Assembly: GCF_014681765.1 (NCBI RefSeq)
Contig: NZ_CP061498.1
Coordinates: forward strand, 1,302,001-1,366,000
Length of the DNA: 64,000 nt
Source: Roseicitreum antarcticum
GTDB taxonomy: Bacteria; Pseudomonadota; Alphaproteobacteria; Rhodobacterales; Rhodobacteraceae
Direction: 5' to 3'
A program made the position numbers and the translations under genes. How positions within the stretch are numbered: the stretch's first letter is position 1; each line of letters starts with the position of its first letter. This document shows positions 46,519 through 55,019 of the stretch, piece after piece. Below the pieces are notes generated by a model, which was given only the letters and a program-made list of their open reading frames with translations, was not told the origin of the DNA and ran no database searches.

Positions 46519-46706
46519 GTACGCGCCGGGCTGACCCCGGGCTGGATGCTAGGCGCTGTGCCGCGCTGCGTGCCGGTCGCGACCAAGACCAACCAGCAGG
46601 GTGAGCGGTCAACCACGGTGGTGGTCGACAGCGAGCGCGTGGTGACACGCAGCAAATGGCGCACGGTCGAGGTCTTAGCCTGCCCGGTCATCTGGAGGCC
46701 ATGGTC
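46519..46706. other. Unidentified fragment between two IS remnants
   Basis: 188 bp between the IS630 breakpoint and the IS3-type terminal repeat. No recognised coding sequence on either strand. It may be debris of a third element or of the original target gene; the piece after the IS3 element (47923-48120) may be its continuation. Confidence 0.4.
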
Positions 46707-46735
46707 TGCCCCCAACGAGTGGTCCAGTTTGAATG

Positions 46736-47585
46736 TTAGTGCATGGTTGGCCTTTGGTCTATTGGGACGATGCTTTTGGGCGCTGGTGGACGGTATCCCA
46801 GAGCGCTGTGTGGTCTGACGGTGTTGTAATGGCGACGCCATCGCTCGATCAGGATTTGGGCCTCGCGCAGCGATGAGAAGACCTCGCCGTTCAGCAACTC
46901 GTCCCGAAATCGGGCGTTGAAGCTCTCGCAGTAGCCGTTTTCCCATGGCGATCCAGGCGCAATGAAGGCAGTTTTGGCACCCACCGCGCCGATCCAGGCG
47001 CGCACCTTCTTGGCGATGAATTCTGCGCCATTGTCTGACCTTATGTATTCCGGCGGACCGCGCAGGATGAACAGGTCAGTCAAGGCGTCGACCACGTCGA
47101 CGGAATTGAGCTTGCGTTTGACACGGATCACCAGAGCCTCCTTCGTGAACTCGTCGATGATGTTGAGCGTGCGGAAGATCCGCCCGTCATGGGTTCGATC
47201 CTGGACGAAGTCATAGGACCAGACATGGTTCGGACGCTCCGGTCGCAGCCGAACACACGACCCATCGTTCAGCCAGAGCCGACCCTTCTTGGGTTGTTTT
47301 TGCGGGACTTTCAGCCCCTCCGCCGCCAGATCCGTTCGACGCGCTTGTGATTTACATGCCAGCCGCTGTTGTTCAGCATTCCGGTAATCATGCGATATCC
47401 ATAGCGTCCGAACTCTTCTGTCAGTGCGATGATGTCATCGGTCAGCCGTTCTTCGTCCGGCAGGCCGAGAGGCACCTTGCGCTGTGTCGAGCGATGCTGA
47501 CCCAATGTGCGACAAACCCGGCGCTCTGATAAGCTGAGAGTCTGCCGCACATGGTCGATACATCGACGGCGGCGGGAAGGGCTTA
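46736..47585 (-). pseudogene. IS3 transposase OrfB, frameshifted
   Basis: Integrase-core transposase with the DDE residues visible: D in VWSYDFVQDRTHDG, D in SDNGAEFIAKKV and E in SPWENGYCESFNARFRDELL. The N-terminal portion (QTLSLSERRVCRTLGQHRSTQRKVP through VNHKRVERIWRRRG) ends at a stop at 47311, and the rest (from LKVPQKQPKKGRLWL) continues in a different frame. One missing base around 47311-47320 explains this. The frameshift is not at the OrfA/OrfB junction, so it is damage rather than programmed frameshifting. Confidence 0.85.
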
Positions 47586-47861
47586 AAAGTTTCCCCGTGC
47601 AGCCTCGGTCAGGATCACCTTGTCCAGCGTCAGATCCGACACGGCACGCCTAAGCCGGGTATTCTCAGTCTCCAGCTCCTTCAGCCGTTTGAGCTGATCT
47701 CGACTCATGCCACCATACTCTTTGCGCCATCGATAATAGGTCGGTTGTGTCACGCCGATCTGTCGAACGGCATCAGCAATCGAACGTCCTTGCCCTTGCA
47801 GCACTTCAACCTGCCGCAGCTTCAGCACGATCTCTTCGGGGTTGTCTCGCTTTCCTGCCAT
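47583..47861 (-). CDS. IS3-family transposase OrfA
   Basis: 92 residues. HTH_Tnp_1 domain (DNPEEIVLKLRQVEVLQGQGRSIADAVRQIGVTQPTYYRWRKEYGGM) followed by a leucine-zipper helix (LKRLKELETENTRLRRAVSDLTLDKVILTEA). It binds the terminal repeats and pairs with OrfB. Intact, although its partner is broken. Confidence 0.9.
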   Translation of the reverse strand: MAGKRDNPEEIVLKLRQVEVLQGQGRSIADAVRQIGVTQPTYYRWRKEYGGMSRDQLKRLKELETENTRLRRAVSDLTLDKVILTEAARGNF

Positions 47862-47922
47862 CTCTGGTCCTCCTGAAATGGGATAATACTATCCCAGTTG
47901 GTGGACCACTTCAGTGGGGGCA

Positions 47923-48180
47923 CTCCAGCCACATCCAGAACAGATGTCCTCGGCGCGCCTGTGGGGATTGGTGGCAGGCGCTGGGACGGGTGTGGGATGG
48001 GCTGGCGGGCAGGATGCTGCGGCAGACGGAAGTGATTGCGGTGATGCCGAAAGAGCGGGCTTTGCTCCAAAAAAAGTTCAAGCCGTGTACATCCGAATGA
48101 GAGGCAATGATTGTTATTTTATCGGTCGCACACCGGTGTTTTCATCGCTGCGTTGATGAAAATTAGTGTCAGGGGTGATC
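47923..48180. other. Unassigned stretch after the IS3 element
   Basis: 258 bp. A short frame (about 47920-48100) ends in AVMPKERALLQKKFKPCTSE but matches no family I recognise; probably a gene remnant interrupted by the IS element. Confidence 0.35.
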
Positions 48181-48510
48181 ATGACGGCAGTTGATCGAGT
48201 TCTTCAATTCTACCGCGATGCTGCCGTCACCGAACGCGACAAGGGCACCTAATTTGAGCGCCTCGCGTCGGCCAACTTCCTGAACAACCCTGTTCAGTCA
48301 GAGCAATACGAAGCTGTTTGGTCCTGAGCCGACTGGGCCAAGGCTAATGGTCGTGACGCCAAAGATGTCGGAAACGACCTGGTTGTCAGGCTGCGCAGCG
48401 AGGATGGGTTCGCCGCGATCCAGGCCAAGTTCTACGCCGCCGAGGGGACCGCTCAAAGCCTGTATTACAGCTGGTCGAAGGCGTTTATCGAGGCCTGCAA
48501 AAGAAACTAA
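48181..48510 (+). pseudogene. Remnant of a restriction-type (Mrr-like nuclease/helicase) defence gene
   Basis: Conceptual translation starting MTAVDRVLQFYRDA gives FERLASANFLNNPVQSEQYEAVWS, then DWAKANGRDAKDVGNDLVV and GFAAIQAKFYA. This is the layout of the N-terminal nuclease domain (GxDLV...QxKFY, a PD-(D/E)xK variant) of large type ISP-like restriction/helicase proteins. Two in-frame stops (TAA after KGT, TGA after VWS) and loss of everything after about residue 108 make it a dead fragment. Confidence 0.6.
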
Positions 48511-48561
48511 AGGGCCAAAGGCAGGAATTGGTTTGGCAAGCTATCGGTCAGGCGAACTTCA

Positions 48562-49527
48562 TTATCTCCCGTGAGCCCCTCTGCGTAGCCACTCATGCAC
48601 GAAAACAAGCTTACGCTGCGCGACATCTGAAAGCATGAAGGGATAGATGTCGGGCAATCCCATGGAGCGATTGGCGTGGTTGATCCCTGTGACAACAGAG
48701 ACTGCGACGCGGATCAACAGGTTGGCATTTGGCTCCGAATAGGGATCCCAGCCAGAATACGGAAAATGCTGTGAAGACAAGCCTGAGGCAATCACGCTGT
48801 CGGTTATATCAGTCAGATGCAACAGGTGGGCGGCGGTCTCGGCCCAGTCTTCGTGAGGATGCGCGGACGCGTATGTGGTCAAATGGCTCAATTTCCAATC
48901 TGCAGGAGGTCCGTCACCGTAATGGCGTTGTAGCGCAGCCGCATAATCCGCGCGTTCGTCTCCGAATACTGACCGGAAGGCTTCCAGAAAATCGGCGCGC
49001 AGGCTGAGCCGCCACCACAGCATGTGCGCTACCTCGTGGCGCATATGACCGATCATGGTTCGATAAGGCTCTTCCAGCGCTTCGCGTCGGGTTGTACGCA
49101 AAACCTCGTCAGCCTCGGCCACGCTGATTGTAACCACCCCACCCACATGCCCCATGGCAACAGGTGTCGGACCTTCAGCCAGCATGTGAAAGCTTGGAGG
49201 AGCGCCGGGATCTTCGGGGCGAAACCAATGCCACCGACCAAGATTGTCCAAAAGCCACCGCTTCGCCGCCTCGGTTTGCGCCCAGTTGGGAATGGCATTC
49301 GGAATCGACACATCTGGCGCCACTGCAGTCATGGCGCAGGAACGGCAAAAAGCTCCCTCTTCCGGTGCAATCCAATTACAACCGATGATATCGCGATTCA
49401 CGCAAAACGGCGGCATGGGAAGAAAAGCGCGCGCTTGAGGATCGTACGCAACTGGAATCCCGTCGGCGGTAGCCAGATTGTCGAACCAAAGCGAACCACC
49501 TCCTACAGGATTGGCGAAAACACGCAT
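48562..49527 (-). CDS. Putative zinc-binding metallopeptidase (Peptidase_Mx-like)
   Basis: 321 residues. The central MIGHMRHEVAHMLWWRL contains the zinc-protease motif HEVAH (H164, E165, H168), with a downstream Asp/Glu-rich region (AHPHEDWAETAAHLLHLTD). CxxC and Cys residues at 42, 50, 61 and 64 resemble the family's zinc ribbon, but the first ribbon's Cys pairs near the N-terminus are absent (FANPVGGGSLWFDN). Substrate unknown. It lies in the low-GC accessory zone with no obvious operon partner. Confidence 0.75.
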   Translation of the reverse strand: MRVFANPVGGGSLWFDNLATADGIPVAYDPQARAFLPMPPFCVNRDIIGCNWIAPEEGAFCRSCAMTAVAPDVSIPNAIPNWAQTEAAKRWLLDNLGRWHWFRPEDPGAPPSFHMLAEGPTPVAMGHVGGVVTISVAEADEVLRTTRREALEEPYRTMIGHMRHEVAHMLWWRLSLRADFLEAFRSVFGDERADYAAALQRHYGDGPPADWKLSHLTTYASAHPHEDWAETAAHLLHLTDITDSVIASGLSSQHFPYSGWDPYSEPNANLLIRVAVSVVTGINHANRSMGLPDIYPFMLSDVAQRKLVFVHEWLRRGAHGR

Positions 49528-49713
49528 ATCAAGACAAGCTCCATGTCATTATTCGTCCGGACAGCTTTCCATGTTGTCAGGCGGTTTGGTCAAGCCTTTG
49601 TCCGCTTCCTATAGTTTGCTACGCGCAACTTCTGTCACCTGCAGTAATCACCGGGGCGTATTCGCTCTCGATATTATCTACGGGTAACTTGGCGCCGGCA
49701 GCGGATTTCGGGC

Positions 49714-50109
49714 TCAGGCGTCACGGGTACCCGGCAAGTAAGCACCATCTTCATCATGGACTTCTCGACCGGTGACAGGTGGGTTGACCGAACAGATCAG
49801 GCGCATGTCTTCAGTGCCGCCCCGCAGGGTGTGCTGATCGTGTTTGCCCAACGCGTAGAGAGTGCCATCACTGATTTCATGGGTCTCGCCGGTGGCTTTG
49901 TCCAGAATGCTGCCGTTGCCAGAGACACAGTACACTGCCTCAAGATGATGCTTGTACCAAAGATTGAGTTCTGCACCCGCCGGAATGATCGTCTCGTGCA
50001 TGGAGAACCCCATGCCATCTTTTTTCAGCAGCATCCGGCGGCTGGTCCAGCCAGGCCCATTCACTTCACGCTCGGTGCAAATAATGCCTTGAACTCGTGC
50101 GAGTTTCAT
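49714..50109 (-). CDS. ectC: Orphan ectoine synthase-like cupin (EctC family)
   Basis: 131 residues covering the whole EctC cupin: [50 protein letters not shown] and [14 protein letters not shown]. The iron ligands known for EctC correspond to E57, Y85 and H93, all present; W21 and R25 are also kept. The usual Phe in the CxFNPP segment is Val here (ICSVNPP), so substrate preference may differ. No ectA or ectB lies in the window. Known EctC side activity cyclises glutamine to ADPC. It is divergent from an ATP-grasp gene. Confidence 0.88.
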   Translation of the reverse strand: MKLARVQGIICTEREVNGPGWTSRRMLLKKDGMGFSMHETIIPAGAELNLWYKHHLEAVYCVSGNGSILDKATGETHEISDGTLYALGKHDQHTLRGGTEDMRLICSVNPPVTGREVHDEDGAYLPGTRDA

Positions 50110-50491
50110 GCTGAGCCCCTATTTAATGTCTAATGAGAAATCAAAGCACCTATGCCGCACTAATTCAACCCGGAATTATTTAACTTCAGCAAGCGCTGGT
50201 TGAATCACCGCAATCCCCGGGAATAATATTTTTGGCTTAAGTCATTTTTTCGCTTTAATATCAGATATTTACATGTTGATCTCTGACTGCGTCGGCAAAC
50301 AACTTTTGACCAAGTTATTGCTACCTTTTGGGGGATGATTGGGTCGAAGGGTAAGATAAATTGGCCAAAAATAGTTTCAACTCCTCGAAAATTGGCATCA
50401 ACGGCATTACCTTGCATAACAATTGGAACAATCACAGCTGACATGAACGATTACGAGTCAGGTTGTGGCGCAACCCAGAAGGAGAGTATTT
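50110..50491. promoter_or_regulatory. AT-rich divergent promoter region between ectC and the ATP-grasp gene
   Basis: 382 bp, distinctly AT-rich against the surrounding chromosome, without a gene. It must hold both promoters. No operator could be assigned with confidence; the Shine-Dalgarno of the ATP-grasp gene (gaaggagag) lies at its right edge. Confidence 0.6.
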
Positions 50492-51799
50492 ATGGGGAAA
50501 AAGGCAGAAGTCCCAACGGTCGCAGAGGTGTCCGGCTGGACGGATCCGACGATGGATTCCGTACGTGGAACTGAAACACCAAAAGACTCGAACAAGGGTC
50601 ACGTTGCACTGCTGGGCTGGAGCGTGAATGCCATTAAAGCTGCTCAGAAATTCGACCGTCGCTACGTGGTCGTTGCGCCCGAGTGGGCCGCAGATTTCTG
50701 CGAGGCAAATAATATCCCGTATATTCCATGGGACTTTTCGCGCCTGAATGATCGGTCCATGGAGATCGCCACGCGACTCAAAGAGGCTGGCGTCGATGTT
50801 GCCATCCCCCTATTCGAAGAGACAGTGGAATGGTCAGGCGCGATCAACTCTGTGCTCATGGACAAGCCGCGCATGTACGGGCAATCCATCCTGTTCCGGG
50901 ACAAGGCATTGATGAAACGTCGCGCCCAGCTGGGGGGTATACGCGTCGGGATCTTTGAGGAAGCCCACGAAAAGGAAGACGTCATTCGCTTTATGAAGCG
51001 CGTCAATCAGACGCTGCTTAAGCTCGACGGCGACCCTGATGACCCTATTCACGTCAAAGCCTTCGACAAAGCCGGCTGCCTGGGGCACCGCATGATCCGT
51101 GACATTGAAGATATCGACAAGATTCCACTTGAAGAGTATCCGCTGCTTATGGAAAGTCACCTTGACGGTTGGGAATTCGCTGTCGAAGCTTGGATTCACG
51201 ACGGTGAGATTAAATTTCTGAACATCTCCGAGTATGTGACGCTCGGCTATTCGGTCTTTGTGCCCGCCACCAAGGAATTGGAAAGCTGGCGCAATGAGAT
51301 TACCAAGCAGATCGAGAAACTTATCAAAACTTTTGATATCAAATTTGGTCAGATTCACCCGGAGTATTTCGTGACCTCCGATGGTGAAATGTACTTTGGC
51401 GAGGTTGCCTACCGTCCGCCCGGGTTTAAGGCGTTCGAGTTGATCGAGCGCGCCTACGGGTTCAGCGCCTACCAGGCTTCGATTCTGGTGTTCGATCCCA
51501 AGAGCACCAAGGAAGAGGTGGATAAATTCTTCCCCCGCGCGGTGGAGGACGCAAAATGCTACGCAGGGTGTTTCGGTGTCTACCCACGGCGTCGCGTGGT
51601 GAGCAAACTGGAAATGCCTAAAGAAACAACTGACCACCCGTATTTCGAGTCTCACGAGCTGATCGCGCCAGCAGAGGAAACAGTGCCGGATCGGTCTGCG
51701 TTTGGCACGCACTGGGGCTTGCTGTTCTTCGCTGGGGACGATCCCATCAAATTGCGGGATCTGCTCAAAGCACAGGAAGAGCTGGACTTCTACGTCTGA
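50492..51799 (+). CDS. ATP-grasp ligase
   Basis: 435 residues. The N-terminal preATP-grasp domain (HVALLGWSVNAIKAAQKFDRRYVVVAPE) is followed by the ATP-grasp fold: ATP-binding Lys in HVKAFDKAGCLGHR (K189), ESHLDGWEFAVEAWIHDGEI (about 221-240) and the Mg-binding end GQIHPEYFVTSDGEMYFGEVAYRPPG (about 287-311). Such enzymes join a carboxylate to an amine or thiol via an acyl phosphate. The substrates are unknown; its divergent neighbour ectC suggests amino-acid-derived solute or dipeptide chemistry. ATG 50492 has GGAGAG upstream. Confidence 0.82.
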   Translation: MGKKAEVPTVAEVSGWTDPTMDSVRGTETPKDSNKGHVALLGWSVNAIKAAQKFDRRYVVVAPEWAADFCEANNIPYIPWDFSRLNDRSMEIATRLKEAGVDVAIPLFEETVEWSGAINSVLMDKPRMYGQSILFRDKALMKRRAQLGGIRVGIFEEAHEKEDVIRFMKRVNQTLLKLDGDPDDPIHVKAFDKAGCLGHRMIRDIEDIDKIPLEEYPLLMESHLDGWEFAVEAWIHDGEIKFLNISEYVTLGYSVFVPATKELESWRNEITKQIEKLIKTFDIKFGQIHPEYFVTSDGEMYFGEVAYRPPGFKAFELIERAYGFSAYQASILVFDPKSTKEEVDKFFPRAVEDAKCYAGCFGVYPRRRVVSKLEMPKETTDHPYFESHELIAPAEETVPDRSAFGTHWGLLFFAGDDPIKLRDLLKAQEELDFYV

Positions 51800-52150
51800 C
51801 GAACGCTCCGACGTCGCTACCATACAATTGTCAGAGCAACATGGGCAATCGCGCGCAGGCCGCGCGGTTGCCCTATATCTGTTTCACAGTGTCACCAGAC
51901 AGGGTAGGCATCCCGATCCTTGGAGGCTCGGAACAGATCATGGCGTAACACGCCACCATTCATATAGTTGAACTTTCGGTCTCTGACATGGATCGCCACT
52001 ATTACGAGACCCATAAACTGACCGTTGCGAACGCGCGGCCAAGGGCATGGCGTGCGATCATCGGGCCTTCATCGGTGCGGCCACTGCTGGCCTCTTCCAG
52101 CATCGGGCGGGTGACGCGCAGGGTGGGGGGACAGCATTATATCAACGCGC
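51800..52150. other. Gene-free stretch after the ATP-grasp gene
   Basis: 351 bp. The left part holds the terminator at 51843-51873. Around 51990-52140 there may be a short gene remnant, but no family could be assigned. Confidence 0.5.
51843..51873 (+). terminator. Hairpin after the ATP-grasp gene
   Basis: A 13-bp stem with one G-T wobble (gggcaatcgcgcg at 51843-51855 with 51861-51873) has a 5-nt loop and is followed by TATATCTGTTT; 43 nt past the stop codon. Confidence 0.75.
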
Positions 52151-53443
52151 TCACTCTGCCGGTGCTGTCGGTGTCATCGAGAAGGGATGCCCCAGTGCAA
52201 CAGACAGCGCATCGAACACGCGACTTGCTGGCGCGTTGCATGCAAGCTCACCGGGGTTATCCGGGAGCACGTCCTCATCCCCGCAATCGCCCGAGGGGAT
52301 GTCGCTGTTGGCCTGCACCACCACTGTTGTGTCCGTCGTCGTATCGTAGAAAACGGTCGTGTTGTAGCCCGGCAGTTCGCCCGTGTGACCGATCCAGCCG
52401 TTGACGCATCCCATGGCTATGCCATAGCCCGCCGGCTCGGGGAAGGATCGCAGGCGCTCCTGCTGTGCTTCGGCGCCCAGCAGATCCTTGCCCGTGCCAA
52501 GGGCGCGGCCATACACCAGCAGGTCGTCGAGGGTTGAGATAATTCCGCCCGCGGCCCACGCCCAAGAAGGGTCCCAATGCGTCGCGTTCGAAGGTGCCTC
52601 GGGAGTGGCAGCATCGCCCTGTAAGGTAAGGCCCTGCGAGTAAGGCTCAGGCAGGTCGGCGGCGCCGTCGGGTCCGGTGGTCTCTGTCAGGCCCAAAGGT
52701 TCCAAAATCATCGAATTAAAGGCGGTGTCTATATCCTGTCCGGTCACCTGTTCGATAACGAGGCCCAGCAGCACGGTGTTCGTGTTCGAATAGTCGAACC
52801 GCGCCCCCGGGGCAAAGATCGGCGAGCCGGACAAAGCAAAGTCGAGCAGATTCTGCGGCGTATAGTGCAAGCTGGGGTCTGCAAAGAACTGGTCGAGGAA
52901 AGGCTCTGCCTGGGTATAACTCGGCAGGCCGCTGGTCATGTTGGCCAGATGGCGCAGAGTGATGACGTCGCCGTTGGGCACACCTGGCACATACTGGTCA
53001 ATCGAATCCTCGAGAGACAGCTTGCCGGCCTCGGCCAGCTGCATCAGAGCGGTACCGGTGAACGTTTTGGTGACCGAACCGATCCGCGTGTGCATGCCGA
53101 CTTCCATCACGGCACCGGTTTCGGGGTCCGCGACGCCCCAAGCACCGCGCCAGCTTCCCTCGGGTGTGACGACGCCGGCAATGATCCCCGACGCGGCAGC
53201 CCCGTCCAGTGCCTCGCGTACGGCCGTGTCGAGGGTGCGGACCAGCGCAACGGGCAGCGGCGTGTCGGGTGGCGTGGTAGCCGCGCGCGCCGTCACAACG
53301 GCCGGATCAGTCACGCAGGACTGCAGCACCTGATCCTGAGCGTGTGCTGGAACGGAGACAGCGAGGGCAAAGATCATGGCGCAAATCGACAGTCCGGGCC
53401 GATGTCGGCTGGCCCTTTTGTATTGGGTTCGGATCGTTGTCAT
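52151..53443 (-). CDS. Exported serine hydrolase (class C beta-lactamase/DD-peptidase family)
   Basis: 430 residues with a signal peptide (LSICAMIFALAVSVPAHA). The SxxK nucleophile motif is IGSVTKTF (S123, K126), YxN is in RFDYSNTNTVLLG and the HxG-like motif is IGHTGELPGYN. All catalytic elements are intact, so a D-alanyl-D-alanine carboxypeptidase, esterase or amidase is likely. It lies next to a second, catalytically altered homologue on the same strand. Confidence 0.9.
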   Translation of the reverse strand: MTTIRTQYKRASRHRPGLSICAMIFALAVSVPAHAQDQVLQSCVTDPAVVTARAATTPPDTPLPVALVRTLDTAVREALDGAAASGIIAGVVTPEGSWRGAWGVADPETGAVMEVGMHTRIGSVTKTFTGTALMQLAEAGKLSLEDSIDQYVPGVPNGDVITLRHLANMTSGLPSYTQAEPFLDQFFADPSLHYTPQNLLDFALSGSPIFAPGARFDYSNTNTVLLGLVIEQVTGQDIDTAFNSMILEPLGLTETTGPDGAADLPEPYSQGLTLQGDAATPEAPSNATHWDPSWAWAAGGIISTLDDLLVYGRALGTGKDLLGAEAQQERLRSFPEPAGYGIAMGCVNGWIGHTGELPGYNTTVFYDTTTDTTVVVQANSDIPSGDCGDEDVLPDNPGELACNAPASRVFDALSVALGHPFSMTPTAPAE

Positions 53444-53675
53444 GCGTCTGTTCCCTCGTCCGATTACATTTTCTGCGCGTATCGTCTAGAGTTTAGTGTT
53501 GCATATTGTTGTAATTAAACAAAAATATAAAGGGTTCACCGCGTTTGCCATCCGGCGGCGGCATGCAGACGGTTTCAGGATCGAACCAAGTCGAAAGCGA
53601 CATGCTGCCTCATCCGATTTTCCCCGGAAAGAGGCGTTGAGTATCCGTCGCTTTAAAAGCTATCGCGAACCATTC

Positions 53676-54866
53676 CTACCGCATCGGCGGCCGGTTCTGA
53701 GGGTGAATGAGGGCCGCCATTAACCGTGCTGTCTCATCCGCCCGATTTGCCGGTCCGATGGTCCAGTCCTGAGTTGATGCCGCAGTGTAGGTCACGGCGA
53801 CAGCTATCGTAATCCGTCCTTTGTCGGAACGCTCTTCTGGCAGCGTGCCGACGGAGGATGCATAGCCACCAAAGGACGGTGTCTGAAACACCCAGTCCCC
53901 CTGCAACATTACACCCAGACCGTAGCTGAATTCTTCCGTCATTTCGTGACAACTTGGACACCCCGGCAGCGGAGCGCCAAAACCGATCAGAAACGGCGTG
54001 ATCATCTGCTCACGCGACTGCGAGGAAAGGAACCCGTCATGCCCTACAATCGCATCAAAACTGCGTGCCATGTCAGAGATTGTGGTGACCTGTATCGCGC
54101 CACTCGGGAGCGTCCAGGACGGGTTCCAGAAGGTCGCGTCCTCCCAAACCCCTCTCTCGCCTGTAAATCCGTGGATGACCGAGCCGGGGATTTCAGCAGT
54201 GTCGAACCCGAACGTCCGGGTCAACTCAAGCGGCCCGAGGACATACTGCTCCATCATGTCATGCAGCGGCTGCCCGGTCGCGGCTTGCAGCACCTGCCCC
54301 AGAATGACGTAGCCGCTATGCGAGTAATCCCAGTTGGTACCAGGCTCAAAAAGACGCGGCGTGGACAGACTGACGGCGATGAGCTCATCTGGCGTCCATT
54401 CCAAGAATGGGTTCGCAAGGAACGGCTCGACAAAGCCCGCTTCGTTGGCAACATGGTCAGGGTAGCCTGCAGTCATATCGGCGAGCATGCGCACTGTTGC
54501 CGTGTCACCTCCGGGCAGTTCTGGCAGCCAGCGCGCGATTGGCTCGTTGAGATCAAGCAAACCTTCTTCGGCAAGGCGCAGCGCCACTGCGGCGACATAG
54601 GCCAAAGCAACGGCCCCGTTGCGAAATTGGCCGTCCGGCGTCGCTGGCACGCCGGTCATCGCGTGGCCGAGCGCCTCGGTCAGCACATCTTCGCCATCTA
54701 TACGCACTTGATAGATAAGTGAGTTCAGCTTGTGGCTGTCAAACTGATCCTGCGCAATGGCTCTGAGTGCATCAAATTCTGCCAACTCCAGTGTCTCACT
54801 CTGGGCAGCGTCTGCCCCGGCCAATAGCAAGAGAGCGGCTGAAATCGACGCTAAACTGATCTGCAT
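53676..54866 (-). CDS. Exported beta-lactamase-fold protein lacking the SxxK motif
   Basis: 396 residues with a signal peptide (ISLASISAALLLLAGADA). The overall fold resembles the 52151-53443 gene: LRLAEEGLLDLNEPIARWLPELPGGDTATVRMLADMTAGYP, LFEPGTNWDYSHSGYVILGQVL. At the nucleophile, however, it reads FRNGAVALAYV (residues 81-91) in place of FRIGSVTK, and YxN has become YSHSG. It is therefore predicted to be a non-catalytic homologue, perhaps a binding or regulatory partner. The reading frame is intact. Confidence 0.8.
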   Translation of the reverse strand: MQISLASISAALLLLAGADAAQSETLELAEFDALRAIAQDQFDSHKLNSLIYQVRIDGEDVLTEALGHAMTGVPATPDGQFRNGAVALAYVAAVALRLAEEGLLDLNEPIARWLPELPGGDTATVRMLADMTAGYPDHVANEAGFVEPFLANPFLEWTPDELIAVSLSTPRLFEPGTNWDYSHSGYVILGQVLQAATGQPLHDMMEQYVLGPLELTRTFGFDTAEIPGSVIHGFTGERGVWEDATFWNPSWTLPSGAIQVTTISDMARSFDAIVGHDGFLSSQSREQMITPFLIGFGAPLPGCPSCHEMTEEFSYGLGVMLQGDWVFQTPSFGGYASSVGTLPEERSDKGRITIAVAVTYTAASTQDWTIGPANRADETARLMAALIHPQNRPPMR

Positions 54867-55019
54867 CGCAACCTCGCAGTTAAAATCGTAGTGAACCGGT
54901 GCAAGAAAACGCTCTGAGCCTCGTCAGATTGTTTCTCTCGGGTTGGCACCCTAATGAGGCGGCTTGTTTTCAACGTTGTCGTTTTCATGCATCGCCCAAG
55001 TAAAGACGGCTTGCTGTCG

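Larger units (their letters stand above)
46707..47922 (-). mobile_element. IS3-family insertion sequence
   Basis: 1216 bp. Imperfect terminal inverted repeats: TGCCCCCAACGAGTGGTCC at 46707 onward and TGCCCCCACTGAAGTGGTCC reading inward from 47922, enclosing two transposase genes on the minus strand. No clear 3-4 bp target duplication is visible at the flanks (ggtc/ctcc), suggesting decay or rearrangement. orfB is frameshifted, so it is probably immobile without help in trans. Confidence 0.85.

Noticed and set aside
47311-47320. Programmed frameshift in the IS3 transposase
   Set aside because: The break lies in the middle of OrfB, not at the OrfA/OrfB junction, and no slippery A-run is present at the site.
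48562-51799. Complete ectoine biosynthesis cluster
   Set aside because: Only ectC is present; the neighbouring genes are a metallopeptidase-like protein and an ATP-grasp ligase, not EctA or EctB.
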